Below are positions 17,628 to 26,895 of a stretch of 64,000 bases of DNA, piece after piece. Position 1 is the first letter of the stretch; each line of letters begins with the position of its first letter. The notes below the pieces were generated by a model that had not been told where the DNA came from, did not search any database, and saw nothing but the letters and a program-made list of their open reading frames with translations. Both the position numbers and the translations under genes were made by a program. Source of the DNA: UBA8389 sp035719105 (lineage in GTDB: Bacteria > Bacteroidota > Bacteroidia > Bacteroidales > UBA1402); contig DASTGN010000001.1 of the NCBI GenBank assembly GCA_035719105.1, positions 1 to 64,000 on the forward strand, given 5' to 3'.

Positions 17628-18740
17628 TTATAAAGTGGGACGTGTTTTTTTGTATTGGCTGGGGGTTAGGCCGGTTTCTTTTTTGAAGATGCGGTTGAAG
17701 GCGGACTTGGAGTTGAAGCCGCAATCGAGGGCGATGCCCAGCAGGGAATAGTTTTGGTAGGCGGGGTCGTGCAGGCGCTGACGGAAGGCTTCGACTCGAA
17801 ATCCATTCACGAAGTCGAAAAAGTTGAGCTGCAGCTGTTCGTTGATGATTTGGGATAGCAGGTGGCTGGACAGGCCGGCTTCATCGGCCAGTTGCGCCAA
17901 GGTCAGGTCGGGGTTCAGATAGGTTTGGGATTCCACCATGTGTTTTTGTAGCTTGTCGGCCAACTGGGAAGCCTCGTTGGAATTCAATTTGGAGCCTGCG
18001 TATTTTGGCTGAACAGGGTTTTCCTCCTGGTAGACTATTTTTTGTTGGAGGCCGAAAAAGCCGATGAGCAGGATAAAAACCGACAGCGACAGAAAAAGGC
18101 CGTCGGTGCAGAAGACCATGGAAAACAAGTTAAAAACGTGGTGAATGACAGTGACCGAAATCAAGGCTGTCCAAACAATTCCGAATATCAGCACCAATTT
18201 ACGAATCCAACCCAAGTCCACGTTTTTGTAATTGGAGTAGTGATTGAAAAGGTGGATGTCCAATTTCTTGAAAAGTCGGATGGAGCCGAGGAAATAGGCG
18301 GTTCCAGAAAGAGCGGTCAGGATGAGGAAAAACAGGAAAAAGAAGGGCGGATGGAATTCGGCAGTGATTTTCTCGATTTGCAGCCGATCCGATAGGGCAG
18401 GCGAAAAGGAGGCCAGCAAAATGTAGAGGTTGAAGGCGAGAAAGGGCAGTAAATGAACCAGGTCTTTGGCACGCATTCGTTTTTTTTCGATGACCAATGC
18501 GGAAAGGTACAAATAGAGAAAGGGTCCGAACAACATCAGGCAGGAAAGCAGGCTGATGGATAGGAGGTGGAACTGGGTGAACAATTCGTGCGAATACAGG
18601 CCATAGGTGCCAACGTAAATACCCAAATAAAGGAGCCAAAGGATCAAAATGAGATCGTGCAGGGCTCTGGGCTTCTTCTGTGCTAGGAGTACAGCAAAGA
18701 AGAGGGCATTGAAGGCGGCTATGTAAAAAACGATTTGCAT
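17628..18740 (-). CDS. AraC-family regulator with membrane-spanning N-terminus
   Basis: 370 residues from the ATG at 18740. An upstream start adds a non-hydrophobic leader and would overlap the next promoter. The first about 230 residues contain around six to seven hydrophobic segments. The C-terminal 110 residues are an AraC-type double helix-turn-helix ('LTLAQLADEAGLSSHLLSQI' and 'LGIALDCGFNSKSAFNRIFK'). Such proteins are membrane-bound transcription factors that may sense a signal in the envelope. Nearby targets could be the DUF6448 gene downstream or the divergent DUF4197 gene, but this is inference. Confidence 0.85.
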   Translation of the reverse strand: MQIVFYIAAFNALFFAVLLAQKKPRALHDLILILWLLYLGIYVGTYGLYSHELFTQFHLLSISLLSCLMLFGPFLYLYLSALVIEKKRMRAKDLVHLLPFLAFNLYILLASFSPALSDRLQIEKITAEFHPPFFFLFFLILTALSGTAYFLGSIRLFKKLDIHLFNHYSNYKNVDLGWIRKLVLIFGIVWTALISVTVIHHVFNLFSMVFCTDGLFLSLSVFILLIGFFGLQQKIVYQEENPVQPKYAGSKLNSNEASQLADKLQKHMVESQTYLNPDLTLAQLADEAGLSSHLLSQIINEQLQLNFFDFVNGFRVEAFRQRLHDPAYQNYSLLGIALDCGFNSKSAFNRIFKKETGLTPSQYKKTRPTL

Positions 18741-18773
18741 AAAAACAAAAATACACATTTGTGCATGGAAAAC

Positions 18774-18803
18774 GTTGCAGCATCGCAAGTTATGCTAAAT
18801 TTG
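18774..18803 (+). promoter_or_regulatory. Promoter of the DUF4197 gene
   Basis: GTTG at 18774-18777 and TAAATTTG at 18796-18803 (TAnnTTTG) are 18 bp apart and about 20 bp before the ATG at 18824. Confidence 0.6.
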
Positions 18804-18823
18804 TGATTACTAACCTTTCGATT

Positions 18824-19597
18824 ATGAAAACGAAACTCTTTCTCATCGCATTGACGATGATTGCTTTGACTTCTTGCGAAACATTGACTTCGATTGTAAA
18901 CCAAGTGGCTGGTAGTGGGGTGCTGACTGGAGTCAGCACGGGAACAGTTATTGACAATGCGGCCGGTCTCAAGGAGGCGTTGAATGTGGGCATCACCAAA
19001 ACGGTTGCCTCGGTAAGCAAACCCAATGGCTATTTGAGCGATGCTGCCCTTAAAATTCTTTTGCCGCCCGAAACCAAGGTGATCGTGGACAACATCCGGA
19101 TGATTCCGGGTGGACAATCGTTGGTGGATAATGCGATACTGCGGTTGAATCGAGCTGCAGAAGATGCAGCTGTCGAAGCGACTCCCATTTTTATAAGTGC
19201 CATCAAGGGGCTCACATTGACCGACGCCAAATCCATACTTTTTGGTACCGACACAGCGGCAACTTCCTATCTGAGAAAAGCAACCTATTCCAATCTGAAA
19301 GCGGCTTTCAAACCCAAAATTGAGACCTCGCTCAATAAAGATTTGGTGGAGGGTATTTCTGCAACTGATTCGTGGACGCTGCTGACCAGCAACTACAACA
19401 AGGTCGCTCAATCCATGGTGGGGCAGGTGGCTGGACTGAAATCAGTCAATGCCGACCTGACTGACTTTGTGGCTGACAGAGCGTTGCAAGGGCTTTTCAT
19501 GAAGGTTGCTGCCGAAGAAAAAGACATTCGTCAAAATCCGGCTGCGCGAATCAATACCCTGTTGAAGCAAGTGTTCGGACAGTTGGATTCGAAATAA
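18824..19597 (+). CDS. DUF4197 lipoprotein
   Basis: 257 residues from the ATG at 18824, where a lipoprotein signal begins ('LFLIALTMIALTSCE', lipid-bearing Cys near 17). The body is mostly helical, with 'GLKEALNVGITKTV' and 'LLPPETKVIVDNIR', features of DUF4197. The family is widespread in Gram-negative bacteria and has no established function. It is divergent from the AraC-type gene and convergent with the PL8 gene, whose stop lies 6 bp away. Confidence 0.8.
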   Translation: MKTKLFLIALTMIALTSCETLTSIVNQVAGSGVLTGVSTGTVIDNAAGLKEALNVGITKTVASVSKPNGYLSDAALKILLPPETKVIVDNIRMIPGGQSLVDNAILRLNRAAEDAAVEATPIFISAIKGLTLTDAKSILFGTDTAATSYLRKATYSNLKAAFKPKIETSLNKDLVEGISATDSWTLLTSNYNKVAQSMVGQVAGLKSVNADLTDFVADRALQGLFMKVAAEEKDIRQNPAARINTLLKQVFGQLDSK

Positions 19598-19603
19598 ACG
19601 CGT

Positions 19604-21826
19604 TTACTTTTTCCGCAGTTGGAGCGTCACCGCTTTGCCGGCTTCCCCTTTGGTTGGCAATGGAATGGTCAATTCGGTTTGTCGTTTGTTGGCATCGTAG
19701 GTTGAGAATCCAGATTGGAATTCGCCACTCAACACCAAACGAAACGATTGGAGTTGACAGGTAGGGTCAGCCACTGTAACGATCAATCCACCGGAAACCG
19801 TTTTTTCAAGCATTACCAAACCAGGATTCAACGCTTTCAAAACATTCTTTTTATCAAATGTACCCACGGTTGCAGGTTGGTGAAAGACCACTTGCAAAGG
19901 CCCTTTTTCTCCAAATTTGACCCATTGTACGTCTGATTGGTTGAAAGTGGTGGGATATTCCTTCATTTTCAACAGGTACTGAAGTTTCTGAAGGGTTACG
20001 TTTGGATAAGTAAAGTAACAGTAGTTTTTGGTAAGGGCAGCATTCTTGCCATGACTGATCCAAAGTTTGGATATTTTGGCCGAAACCTTTTCGGTGGAAT
20101 ATGGGTCGGCAATGTCATGCCAATCACCGCTTTGAGTTCCGTCGGCTACCATCACACCCTTTTGGTTGGGGAAGATATAAGCGGTGGAGTCTATCCAAAC
20201 GGCTTGTACTTGATTAAGAGTCAAGGTTGTATCGTTCAAAGACTGTTTTTCCCCATTTCGATTGATCACGATAGTCGGTGTTTTTTTCAACGTTTGGCTG
20301 ACACCAGTTACGATTTCACGGCCGGACTTGGATTGGATGTCTGCACCCATGCTGACCAACAAACCATTGAAGTAGAACCATGATTTTTTGGCAGTAACAC
20401 GATTCCGGTCCAAACTAAACGTGCTGATGCCACCGCTAAGATGCGTTAGGCCACCTACAAAAGGATTCGGATTACGGTAGTCGCCTTTACCTTTAGGAAC
20501 TATGGTGTCCAGGATGGGAGCGGTAACACCTGGCAGACGGTTCCAGTCCCATACAGGGAAAATGTCTTCGTATTCATCGCCCCGACGTACAAGTAATGTT
20601 AAACCATCTGAGATAAAGTGCCCTTTTTTATTTTCATTATTGGTGAATTCAGTACCAATTACTCGTGGAGAACAAGCTCGGATGGAAAGGTAATGATTTG
20701 AATTCCGATAAACGGTGAGGTCTGAACGCCAGAAATGTTTTGAATAAGATAACTCTGGAGAAGCTGCGGTTGTGATGTTGCGGTTAATTAAGGCTTGATA
20801 CGCTTCAGCATACTGTTTGTCAGCCTGTTGCATCAGCGAGGCAGCAACGCAAAGAGAAAGGGCTTTGCCACGTTGGGCTTGTTTGAACAATTGACGATTG
20901 CATGCGCTAATGTCCATGCGACCTCTCCAAACCACCGTGCTTTCGCCTTCGAGCAAATAACGGCGCAATAATTCTATTTGAGTGGGAGAAAAAGATAAAG
21001 TGCTGTTCTCGAATACGTTGGCAAAGTAAGCCATGCTGGAGATATAGGCCAAGCCGTAGTTGCCCAATTGTTGTTGAGGTCCGTGTTGATGGAAGCTGAA
21101 GTCGGGCTGAATGCCTTCGCCCAGCGTTTGGAATATTTCGGAAGCGATGGAATCCCGGGCTTGTTTCACCAAAGCCTCATCGTCGAAAAGCAACCCTTTC
21201 ATCAATACATTTCCGGCTTGCCATACTTTGTTCTGCCCTGTCATGCGGAAACCGGAATGATTCATCACCACCAGTGCTTCGGCTTTTTCGGCAGCGGTCA
21301 ATTCATGTTCAATGAAAAGGAACAACAAGCCCAGTGTTTTAGGGATATAGATTTCGTTGTACCACCAGTTTCTGCAAACAGGTTTGTTTCGGAACCAATA
21401 GTTAATTCCTCGGTGAAGTACCGTGCTAACTTCTTGTTTTTGATAAAAATCGGATCCGGGCGTGATGTAGGCGCGTCCCAGTTGAAGCAGCTTGGCGGTC
21501 AGGTTGGCTGGTTGCCAGTTGCTGCGAGCAGAATCCTGAAGGTCAATGCCCGGCCAGGAACCATCTTCTTGCTGGGTCACCATCATTTCTTTCAAATCGG
21601 TGGAGTCTTGATAGGTGTTCCAATACAGTTCGCGTAAACTGAGGTCGGTCGTGTTCCCTTTGTTCGAAATAAAGGAGGCGGCCTCGTGTTGATCCGGTTT
21701 GGTGAGCAAAGGGTTCACTCCCATGAGAATCATCTGTTGTTTGATGGCGGTGGTCAGTGAACTGGCCAATATCGTGGCGGGTTGCAAACATAAGAGCAAG
21801 GAAAATGCAAGAAGGGCTTTTTTCAT
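19604..21826 (-). CDS. Polysaccharide lyase family 8 enzyme
   Basis: 740 residues with a signal peptide (about 1-21). The N-terminal alpha/alpha toroid carries the PL8 catalytic set: Asn199 in 'TGQNK', His248 and Tyr257 in 'FHQHGPQQQLGNYG' and arginines near 301-311 ('WRGRMDISACNR'). The His-to-Tyr spacing of nine matches chondroitin AC lyase. PL8 enzymes cut uronic-acid polymers (chondroitin, hyaluronan, xanthan) by beta-elimination. The exact substrate cannot be read from the sequence. It is last in a long minus-strand series, after oadG-oadB, and may not belong to the alpha-mannose locus upstream. Confidence 0.85.
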   Translation of the reverse strand: MKKALLAFSLLLCLQPATILASSLTTAIKQQMILMGVNPLLTKPDQHEAASFISNKGNTTDLSLRELYWNTYQDSTDLKEMMVTQQEDGSWPGIDLQDSARSNWQPANLTAKLLQLGRAYITPGSDFYQKQEVSTVLHRGINYWFRNKPVCRNWWYNEIYIPKTLGLLFLFIEHELTAAEKAEALVVMNHSGFRMTGQNKVWQAGNVLMKGLLFDDEALVKQARDSIASEIFQTLGEGIQPDFSFHQHGPQQQLGNYGLAYISSMAYFANVFENSTLSFSPTQIELLRRYLLEGESTVVWRGRMDISACNRQLFKQAQRGKALSLCVAASLMQQADKQYAEAYQALINRNITTAASPELSYSKHFWRSDLTVYRNSNHYLSIRACSPRVIGTEFTNNENKKGHFISDGLTLLVRRGDEYEDIFPVWDWNRLPGVTAPILDTIVPKGKGDYRNPNPFVGGLTHLSGGISTFSLDRNRVTAKKSWFYFNGLLVSMGADIQSKSGREIVTGVSQTLKKTPTIVINRNGEKQSLNDTTLTLNQVQAVWIDSTAYIFPNQKGVMVADGTQSGDWHDIADPYSTEKVSAKISKLWISHGKNAALTKNYCYFTYPNVTLQKLQYLLKMKEYPTTFNQSDVQWVKFGEKGPLQVVFHQPATVGTFDKKNVLKALNPGLVMLEKTVSGGLIVTVADPTCQLQSFRLVLSGEFQSGFSTYDANKRQTELTIPLPTKGEAGKAVTLQLRKK

Positions 21827-21859
21827 AGTTAAGTTAAAGCGAATCAGTTAAGTAAATAA

Positions 21860-23047
21860 TTATTGCAACATCGTCAACATTAATCCTGCAGCCACTGCAG
21901 AACCGATGACACCAGCCACATTGGGTCCCATGGCATGCATCAACAAGAAGTTGAAGGGGTCTTCTTCCTGACCTACGTTTTGAGAGACGCGGGCAGCCAT
22001 TGGAACGGCAGAAACACCTGCAGAACCGATCAGTGGATTGATTTTTTCTTTGGTGAACAGATTCATAATCTTTGCCAAAAGAACACCCCCGGCAGTGCCA
22101 CAACCAAATGCCAACACACCAAGTGCCAATATTTCCAACGTTTGTATGTTCAGGAATGAAGTAGCCGTAGCCGTAGCGCCAACGGTCAGACCGAGGAAAA
22201 TAGTGACAATATTCATCAATTCATTTTGTACCGTTTTGCTCAGACGTTCCACTACATTGCTTTCGCGCATCAGGTTACCCAACAACAGGCTGCCTAAAAG
22301 TGGGGCGGCTGCAGGCAACAAAAAGCAAATCAGACCGGTGGCAAATATGGGGAACAATATTTTTTCTCTTTTGGAAACGACCCGCATTTGCTTCATCCGA
22401 ATGGAGCGTTCTTTCTTGGAGGTGAACAGGCGCATGATGGGGGGTTGAATCACAGGTACCAGCGCCATGTACGAATAGGCTGCTACGGCAATCGGGCCCA
22501 ACAGCTCGGGAGCCAGTTTGGAGGTCAGGAAAATGGCCGTAGGGCCGTCTGCGCCACCGATGATGCCGATGGATGCTGCTTGAGGCAAGGTGAATTCCAA
22601 CCCGACCGACAGGAAAAAGGCAACGAAGACCCCTAATTGAGCAGCAGCACCCAGTAGAAGGCTTTTGGGACTTGCCAACATCGGTCCGAAATCGGTCATC
22701 GCACCCACTCCAATAAAAATAAGGCAAGGATATATTTGCAATTTAACGCCAAGGTATAGGTAATCAAACAATCCGGCGCCATGGCCGAATTTATCCCAAT
22801 GTACGAAGCCACCTTCAAAGAAACTGGGGTGAAAAAGCTCTCCACCCGGAATGTTGCTTAGGAACATCCCAAATGCGATTGGTAAAAGCAGCAGGGGCTC
22901 GAATTGTTTCTTGATGGCAAGATACAGTAAAATGCAAGCAACCCCCATCATGAGGAGGTCGCCCCAACTAAGCATGGCAAAACCGGTGCTTTGTAAGAAT
23001 TCGTTGAATGTATTGCCGATGGACTCTGGTTGAACAGTAGTATTCAT
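21860..23047 (-). CDS. oadB: Sodium-pump decarboxylase beta subunit
   Basis: 395 residues with about nine membrane helices. The family motifs 'GIIGGADGPTAIFL' and 'NPLIGSAGVSAVPMAARV' hold the Na+-binding region. In OadB/MmdB-type complexes it decarboxylates carboxybiotin and pumps two Na+ out. It follows the gamma-subunit gene by 16 bp. The carboxyltransferase alpha and the biotin-carrier subunit are not in this window, so the complex must be completed by genes elsewhere. Confidence 0.93.
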   Translation of the reverse strand: MNTTVQPESIGNTFNEFLQSTGFAMLSWGDLLMMGVACILLYLAIKKQFEPLLLLPIAFGMFLSNIPGGELFHPSFFEGGFVHWDKFGHGAGLFDYLYLGVKLQIYPCLIFIGVGAMTDFGPMLASPKSLLLGAAAQLGVFVAFFLSVGLEFTLPQAASIGIIGGADGPTAIFLTSKLAPELLGPIAVAAYSYMALVPVIQPPIMRLFTSKKERSIRMKQMRVVSKREKILFPIFATGLICFLLPAAAPLLGSLLLGNLMRESNVVERLSKTVQNELMNIVTIFLGLTVGATATATSFLNIQTLEILALGVLAFGCGTAGGVLLAKIMNLFTKEKINPLIGSAGVSAVPMAARVSQNVGQEEDPFNFLLMHAMGPNVAGVIGSAVAAGLMLTMLQ

Positions 23048-23063
23048 GTTGGATGGTTAAGGG

Positions 23064-23450
23064 TTAATTTCTGTTGAACACGTTCAGACCAAAGATTTTC
23101 GAACTCCACGGTGAATAGCGTTTTTCGCCTTTCACGATGGTGATGATGTTGCTTTCTTGGTCGTGTGCAACTCCAAAATGGGTGTGTATTGCTAAACTGA
23201 TGGCTGCAAGAACCTCACCGGGAATAATTTCTGCTTCCACATCGCTTTCGCCCAGTTCAACAATAGGCCCAACCGCTTTGGCCCCTTTTTCCAGTTGTCG
23301 TTTTTTGGACTTTTCCAGACCTACGAAAAATCGTCCAGAAAGAGTGAGAACTAATACAATGAATATGAGCAATAGAAAAACCATCAGGAATGAAAACCCT
23401 GCAACATTGAGCGCTCCCGCCCAGTCAATCATTAAAAATTCCATTTGCAA
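23064..23450 (-). CDS. oadG: OadG-family sodium-pump gamma subunit
   Basis: 128 residues with one N-terminal membrane helix ('GFSFLMVFLLLIFIVLVLTL') and a charged soluble tail, as expected of OadG/MmdC-like gamma subunits. The C-terminal part ('VLAAISLAIHTHFG' and 'ITIVKGEKRYSPWSSK') is the variant common in Bacteroidota. It assembles the pump. It precedes oadB by 16 bp. A start at 23444 is also possible. Confidence 0.85.
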   Translation of the reverse strand: MQMEFLMIDWAGALNVAGFSFLMVFLLLIFIVLVLTLSGRFFVGLEKSKKRQLEKGAKAVGPIVELGESDVEAEIIPGEVLAAISLAIHTHFGVAHDQESNIITIVKGEKRYSPWSSKIFGLNVFNRN

Positions 23451-23528
23451 TGTCTATATGTTTCTTAAGCCTTACGTCGGCAAGGTCACTTGTGGTGAAT
23501 AAAAATCGGAGGATTTTTGAATGCCACA

Positions 23529-23560
23529 CAAAGTTAAACAAAAGGATGAAAGGTTGGCAA
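23529..23560 (-). promoter_or_regulatory. Promoter of oadG-oadB
   Basis: On the minus strand TAACTTTG (23529-23536) fits the -7 box, and TTTTG/TTG (23558-23560 and on) lies about 21 bp upstream. It separates the oad genes from the carbohydrate locus in regulation. Confidence 0.5.
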
Positions 23561-23575
23561 AAGAAACTTGGAAAA

Positions 23576-24838
23576 TTACTCGCGCACAGGCATTTTTATG
23601 GAAAGCGGTTTTTCTTTTCGCAGCATTTTGGCAGCTTCGCCTGTCAACCATAAATAATGGTCGCTGGGCAGGCCATCCATATTGACAAATTTTGCCACTT
23701 TGCTGACTGGCGGGTTGTCTGTACATTTGAAAATGGCTGTTCCTTCGTTTACCTCATCGAACATGGCTACATAAACCATGTCAGCGCCCGCCATCAATGC
23801 AGTCGAAAGTTGTTGCCAATAGAATCGTCCACCTTGTCGTGGAATGGATCCCGAGGGTTTGACATCGTCAGGAAACTCGAATCGACTCAGGTTGTGCCAA
23901 CTAAAACCCGGACACACGCAAGGTGCATAGTCCACACCATTCTGAGCACACCATTCCATATCGTCCAGAATCACATCCCGATACCGATCCATGTCGTTGT
24001 GCAGCAAAGGCGTGAAACGTTGAACCATCCAAGGCATGACGATGTCAGCCTGTTTGATGATTTGATGCAAATATGGATCGTTCAGGCAATCAGCATTTAA
24101 TGCTCGCCAAAAGGTGGGAACGCCCAACATAATGGAGCAACCTCCATATTTTGGATCGTTTTTTAAAAAATCCAACAATCGTTCGAAACCGATGTTTCGT
24201 AAACGGTAAGGCCTGTCCGGAAATCCAATGCCCCAAATGGTCACCAGCGGCTTCCCACGATGGAAAAGATAAGTTTTCGCCCCTTTTTGGTTGGTAACGT
24301 TCATGGAATCAACCAAATATTTCCAATCTTCGATTATGGTGGAACAATCTTCACCCGAACCTTTTAATCCAGATAAATCGTACATGACTGCTATGGCGCG
24401 TTCGTATTTGGATGCAGCATCCAGAGCCGATTTCAAAACCTTGTTCGATGCATTCCTGGCCTCTCCGATTTTGGTGGAATTAAAGAAACGTTGCATGAAA
24501 ACGCCATCAACACCGTACGTTTTCATCCATTTGAAGTGTAAATCGACCGTACTTGGATCGGTGGAACTGAAAAATCGGGCAGTGCTACCGTCCGCCAACT
24601 TCAACCCCGTTGGGTACGTTTTTTCATATTCAGTCAAATCAGGCCACATGTCGATGCGAACTTTGGTTTCGTCGGCGTACATGCTTCCATCTTTTTGTGG
24701 ATGAAACCAACCCTGATACCCGGCCATGACCAATCCTTTGTAAGACGGATATTGAGTGATTTTGGCATGTTTGGTTTGGGCTGTTGCGACATAAACAACA
24801 TTAATGATAACCAAAAGCAACAGGTTGACTTTTTTCAT
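23576..24838 (-). CDS. GH71/99-like secreted protein
   Basis: 420 residues from the ATG at 24838, where a signal peptide begins ('VNLLLLVIINVVYVATAQ'). The longer in-frame start adds 60 residues overlapping the previous gene. Motifs typical of GH71/99-like proteins are seen: 'VMAGYQGWFHPQKDG', 'RIDMWPDLTEYE', 'MKTYGVDGVFMQRFF', 'GGCSIMLGVPTFWR' and 'YVAMFDEVNEGTA'. GH99 enzymes are endo-alpha-mannosidases and GH71 are alpha-1,3-glucanases. This group is uncharacterised. It is a shorter relative of the protein at 33355-35271, without a C-terminal sorting domain. Confidence 0.8.
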   Translation of the reverse strand: MKKVNLLLLVIINVVYVATAQTKHAKITQYPSYKGLVMAGYQGWFHPQKDGSMYADETKVRIDMWPDLTEYEKTYPTGLKLADGSTARFFSSTDPSTVDLHFKWMKTYGVDGVFMQRFFNSTKIGEARNASNKVLKSALDAASKYERAIAVMYDLSGLKGSGEDCSTIIEDWKYLVDSMNVTNQKGAKTYLFHRGKPLVTIWGIGFPDRPYRLRNIGFERLLDFLKNDPKYGGCSIMLGVPTFWRALNADCLNDPYLHQIIKQADIVMPWMVQRFTPLLHNDMDRYRDVILDDMEWCAQNGVDYAPCVCPGFSWHNLSRFEFPDDVKPSGSIPRQGGRFYWQQLSTALMAGADMVYVAMFDEVNEGTAIFKCTDNPPVSKVAKFVNMDGLPSDHYLWLTGEAAKMLRKEKPLSIKMPVRE

Positions 24839-24839
24839 A

Positions 24840-25667
24840 TTACTTAATTTTTGATAACTCCACAAACGTGTTTGCAATGCTGTCCCGGTATACTTTGATG
24901 ACCCTGAATCCAGAACCGACTTTCCCCATGGTTTTACCAACAGCAGATGAAACGACCAAATCGATGCCTTGATAGGTCGATTTCGCATTGTTGTGATAGT
25001 GACCAGAAAAAACGGCAATCACTCCAGATGCCTTCAGCAACTGAAAGTATTCCGAACGTTCGGGTTGAGGTATGGTTTCGTATGAATCGGCTTCGTCCAT
25101 GCTCCGAATATAAAATGGTTGATGGGTGAACACGACTTTGCGCATTTTGACTGGCCCTTTTGCCAAACAAACTTTCAACCAGTCGAGTTGAAGTTTTTCT
25201 TGTTCGGTGCCGGATTTAATGAGACAACTGTTGATACCGATGAATTGTACCTTTTTGCAAACGAAATCAAACCGGTCCATTCCGTAATTTTGAAAGTATA
25301 AATTCAGGGTTTCGGTCGTTGGTTTCATGCTAATATCATGATTACCAGGAATCAGGTAAACCGGAATTTTTTTGCTGATGCTCGACGTAATTTTTTTAAA
25401 CGCATCGATCTGAACCGAATCGGTTCGGTTATTGACAAAATCGCCGGTAATGACCACAAATTTTGGTTTGATTTGGTTGATGTAACCGACGGTTTTGGTA
25501 TACAATCGAATTTCTTCGTCACAATTTTTATTTCCGCTAATAAACCCCATTTGAGGGTCGGTCAACTGGATAAACGTGAATTGTTCTTTGGGCGATTTCC
25601 CAAATACGTATATAAAAAAGCTTATCGATAAAGCCAGTGCAAAAAATTTACGGGTCAGATTTTTCAT
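24840..25667 (-). CDS. Calcineurin-like metallophosphoesterase, exported
   Basis: 275 residues with an N-terminal signal or anchor helix. The metal sites are D37-P-Q39 ('LTDPQMG'), D76 in 'TGDFVNN', 'GNHD' at 108-111, 'FTHQP' and 'GHYHNN'. The first motif has Gln where most phosphoesterases have DxH, as in the CPPED1-like group. It probably removes phosphate from a sugar or protein. Its stop is 1 bp from the start of the GH71/99-like gene, so they are co-translated. Clustering with glycosidases suggests dephosphorylation of a glycan. Confidence 0.85.
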   Translation of the reverse strand: MKNLTRKFFALALSISFFIYVFGKSPKEQFTFIQLTDPQMGFISGNKNCDEEIRLYTKTVGYINQIKPKFVVITGDFVNNRTDSVQIDAFKKITSSISKKIPVYLIPGNHDISMKPTTETLNLYFQNYGMDRFDFVCKKVQFIGINSCLIKSGTEQEKLQLDWLKVCLAKGPVKMRKVVFTHQPFYIRSMDEADSYETIPQPERSEYFQLLKASGVIAVFSGHYHNNAKSTYQGIDLVVSSAVGKTMGKVGSGFRVIKVYRDSIANTFVELSKIK

Positions 25668-25677
25668 CGCATCTCCA

Positions 25678-26871
25678 TTACGGGTTTACCTTAAATTGCT
25701 TCTTGACAATATCAAGAAAATCAGTTCCGTAACTTTCCGATGGCTCAATCTGACTATCGTACTGCCAAAAATTCCAGGATGAAATCAAAATCATACGGTG
25801 TTGATCGGCATTCCATTTCGCAACTGTGCAAAATTTGTTGAAAAAGGCTTCACTTCTTGGAATATAGGGCATATAATAAGGTGAAATGGTATTTTCGTTG
25901 CCCAAGTTGGCATTCCAGGCCGGACTGATATTAGGCACGTATTCTGTTCCCCAATTATTGAACCAGTTTTTGGAGTATTTCCAGTTCTGGTCCACTAAAG
26001 GATGAAAGGTGTACACGCGGTTGAAGTCGTTCACATCGATTTCGGCATACCGCGCGTGATAAATCGCATCGACCGTGTTTTTAAGCACATATTCGTAACG
26101 AGCTGGTGGCGACCATCTTTCCTGTTGCCCAACGATATAAAGGTCGTAACCAGTCGCCGATTTTACTTCTTGTCTCAATCGGATGTAGAAGGCGATGGCA
26201 TCGCGGCAGTACAGGCGATAAGCATTGGGAATGTAAATCACCGGTTTGCCGTCAATTTTCAACATCCGATCGTTGGAGTAGAAAACCGACAAACATTCCG
26301 TGAAATCCTTGATCATGGCATCTGCCGCTTTTAAACTACCAGTCATTTTCTTTTCTAAAACCATGCTGCTGTCCTTGATATTGGGCGGTTCAGTTCCAAG
26401 CAAGGTGGTTCCAAAATCGTAACTCATAGCAAATTTTAAATTCCCGATGGTGGGCGAAGCCAAAACCTGTTCCAAATTAGAGGAATCTGTTGCATACGTG
26501 CTGCTCGGTGGCAATGCCGTCATGTATTTGGGACGGCATGGAAGCAACAAATAATCGATTTTGGCGTCGTTGATCCATTGCAAGTGCACATCGAGAATTC
26601 TAGCTGTACTATCCGATGTTTTGTTGAAAACACTGGTGTATCTGCCTACTATAGGGGGAGTTGTGAATATTTCGATGACCTTTTCACTGGAACCGTAGCT
26701 ATTCACATTGTAGAGATAATCCAGACCTACCAGATAATCCAATGTGACCTCCTGATATTCAGGAATCGGATAGTTCAAAAAGTGATCGTCTATAGTCGGT
26801 CCATCGGGCTGACAGGCTGCAAACAGGGCAGTGAATCCAATTCCGATCAATAAATATTTTAGTTTTGTCAT
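25678..26871 (-). CDS. GH99-like lipoprotein of the carbohydrate locus
   Basis: 397 residues. A lipoprotein signal ends at 'LFAACQPD'. The body contains 'LQWINDAKIDYLLLPCRP', 'IDGKPVIYIPNAYR' and the end motif 'ILISSWNFWQYDSQIEPS', which fit the GH99-like/WbsX group. The expected location is the outer-membrane surface, next to SusD. It probably trims or binds an alpha-linked mannose or glucose chain. It is 24 bp after susD and 10 bp before a phosphoesterase. Confidence 0.7.
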   Translation of the reverse strand: MTKLKYLLIGIGFTALFAACQPDGPTIDDHFLNYPIPEYQEVTLDYLVGLDYLYNVNSYGSSEKVIEIFTTPPIVGRYTSVFNKTSDSTARILDVHLQWINDAKIDYLLLPCRPKYMTALPPSSTYATDSSNLEQVLASPTIGNLKFAMSYDFGTTLLGTEPPNIKDSSMVLEKKMTGSLKAADAMIKDFTECLSVFYSNDRMLKIDGKPVIYIPNAYRLYCRDAIAFYIRLRQEVKSATGYDLYIVGQQERWSPPARYEYVLKNTVDAIYHARYAEIDVNDFNRVYTFHPLVDQNWKYSKNWFNNWGTEYVPNISPAWNANLGNENTISPYYMPYIPRSEAFFNKFCTVAKWNADQHRMILISSWNFWQYDSQIEPSESYGTDFLDIVKKQFKVNP

Positions 26872-26895
26872 GGGTGAATGATTTGATTATCTCAA

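Noticed and set aside
23500..23518. AT-rich inverted repeat as terminator after the GH71/99-like gene
   Set aside because: Only a 7-bp A/T stem and downstream of the oadG promoter. Too weak to call.
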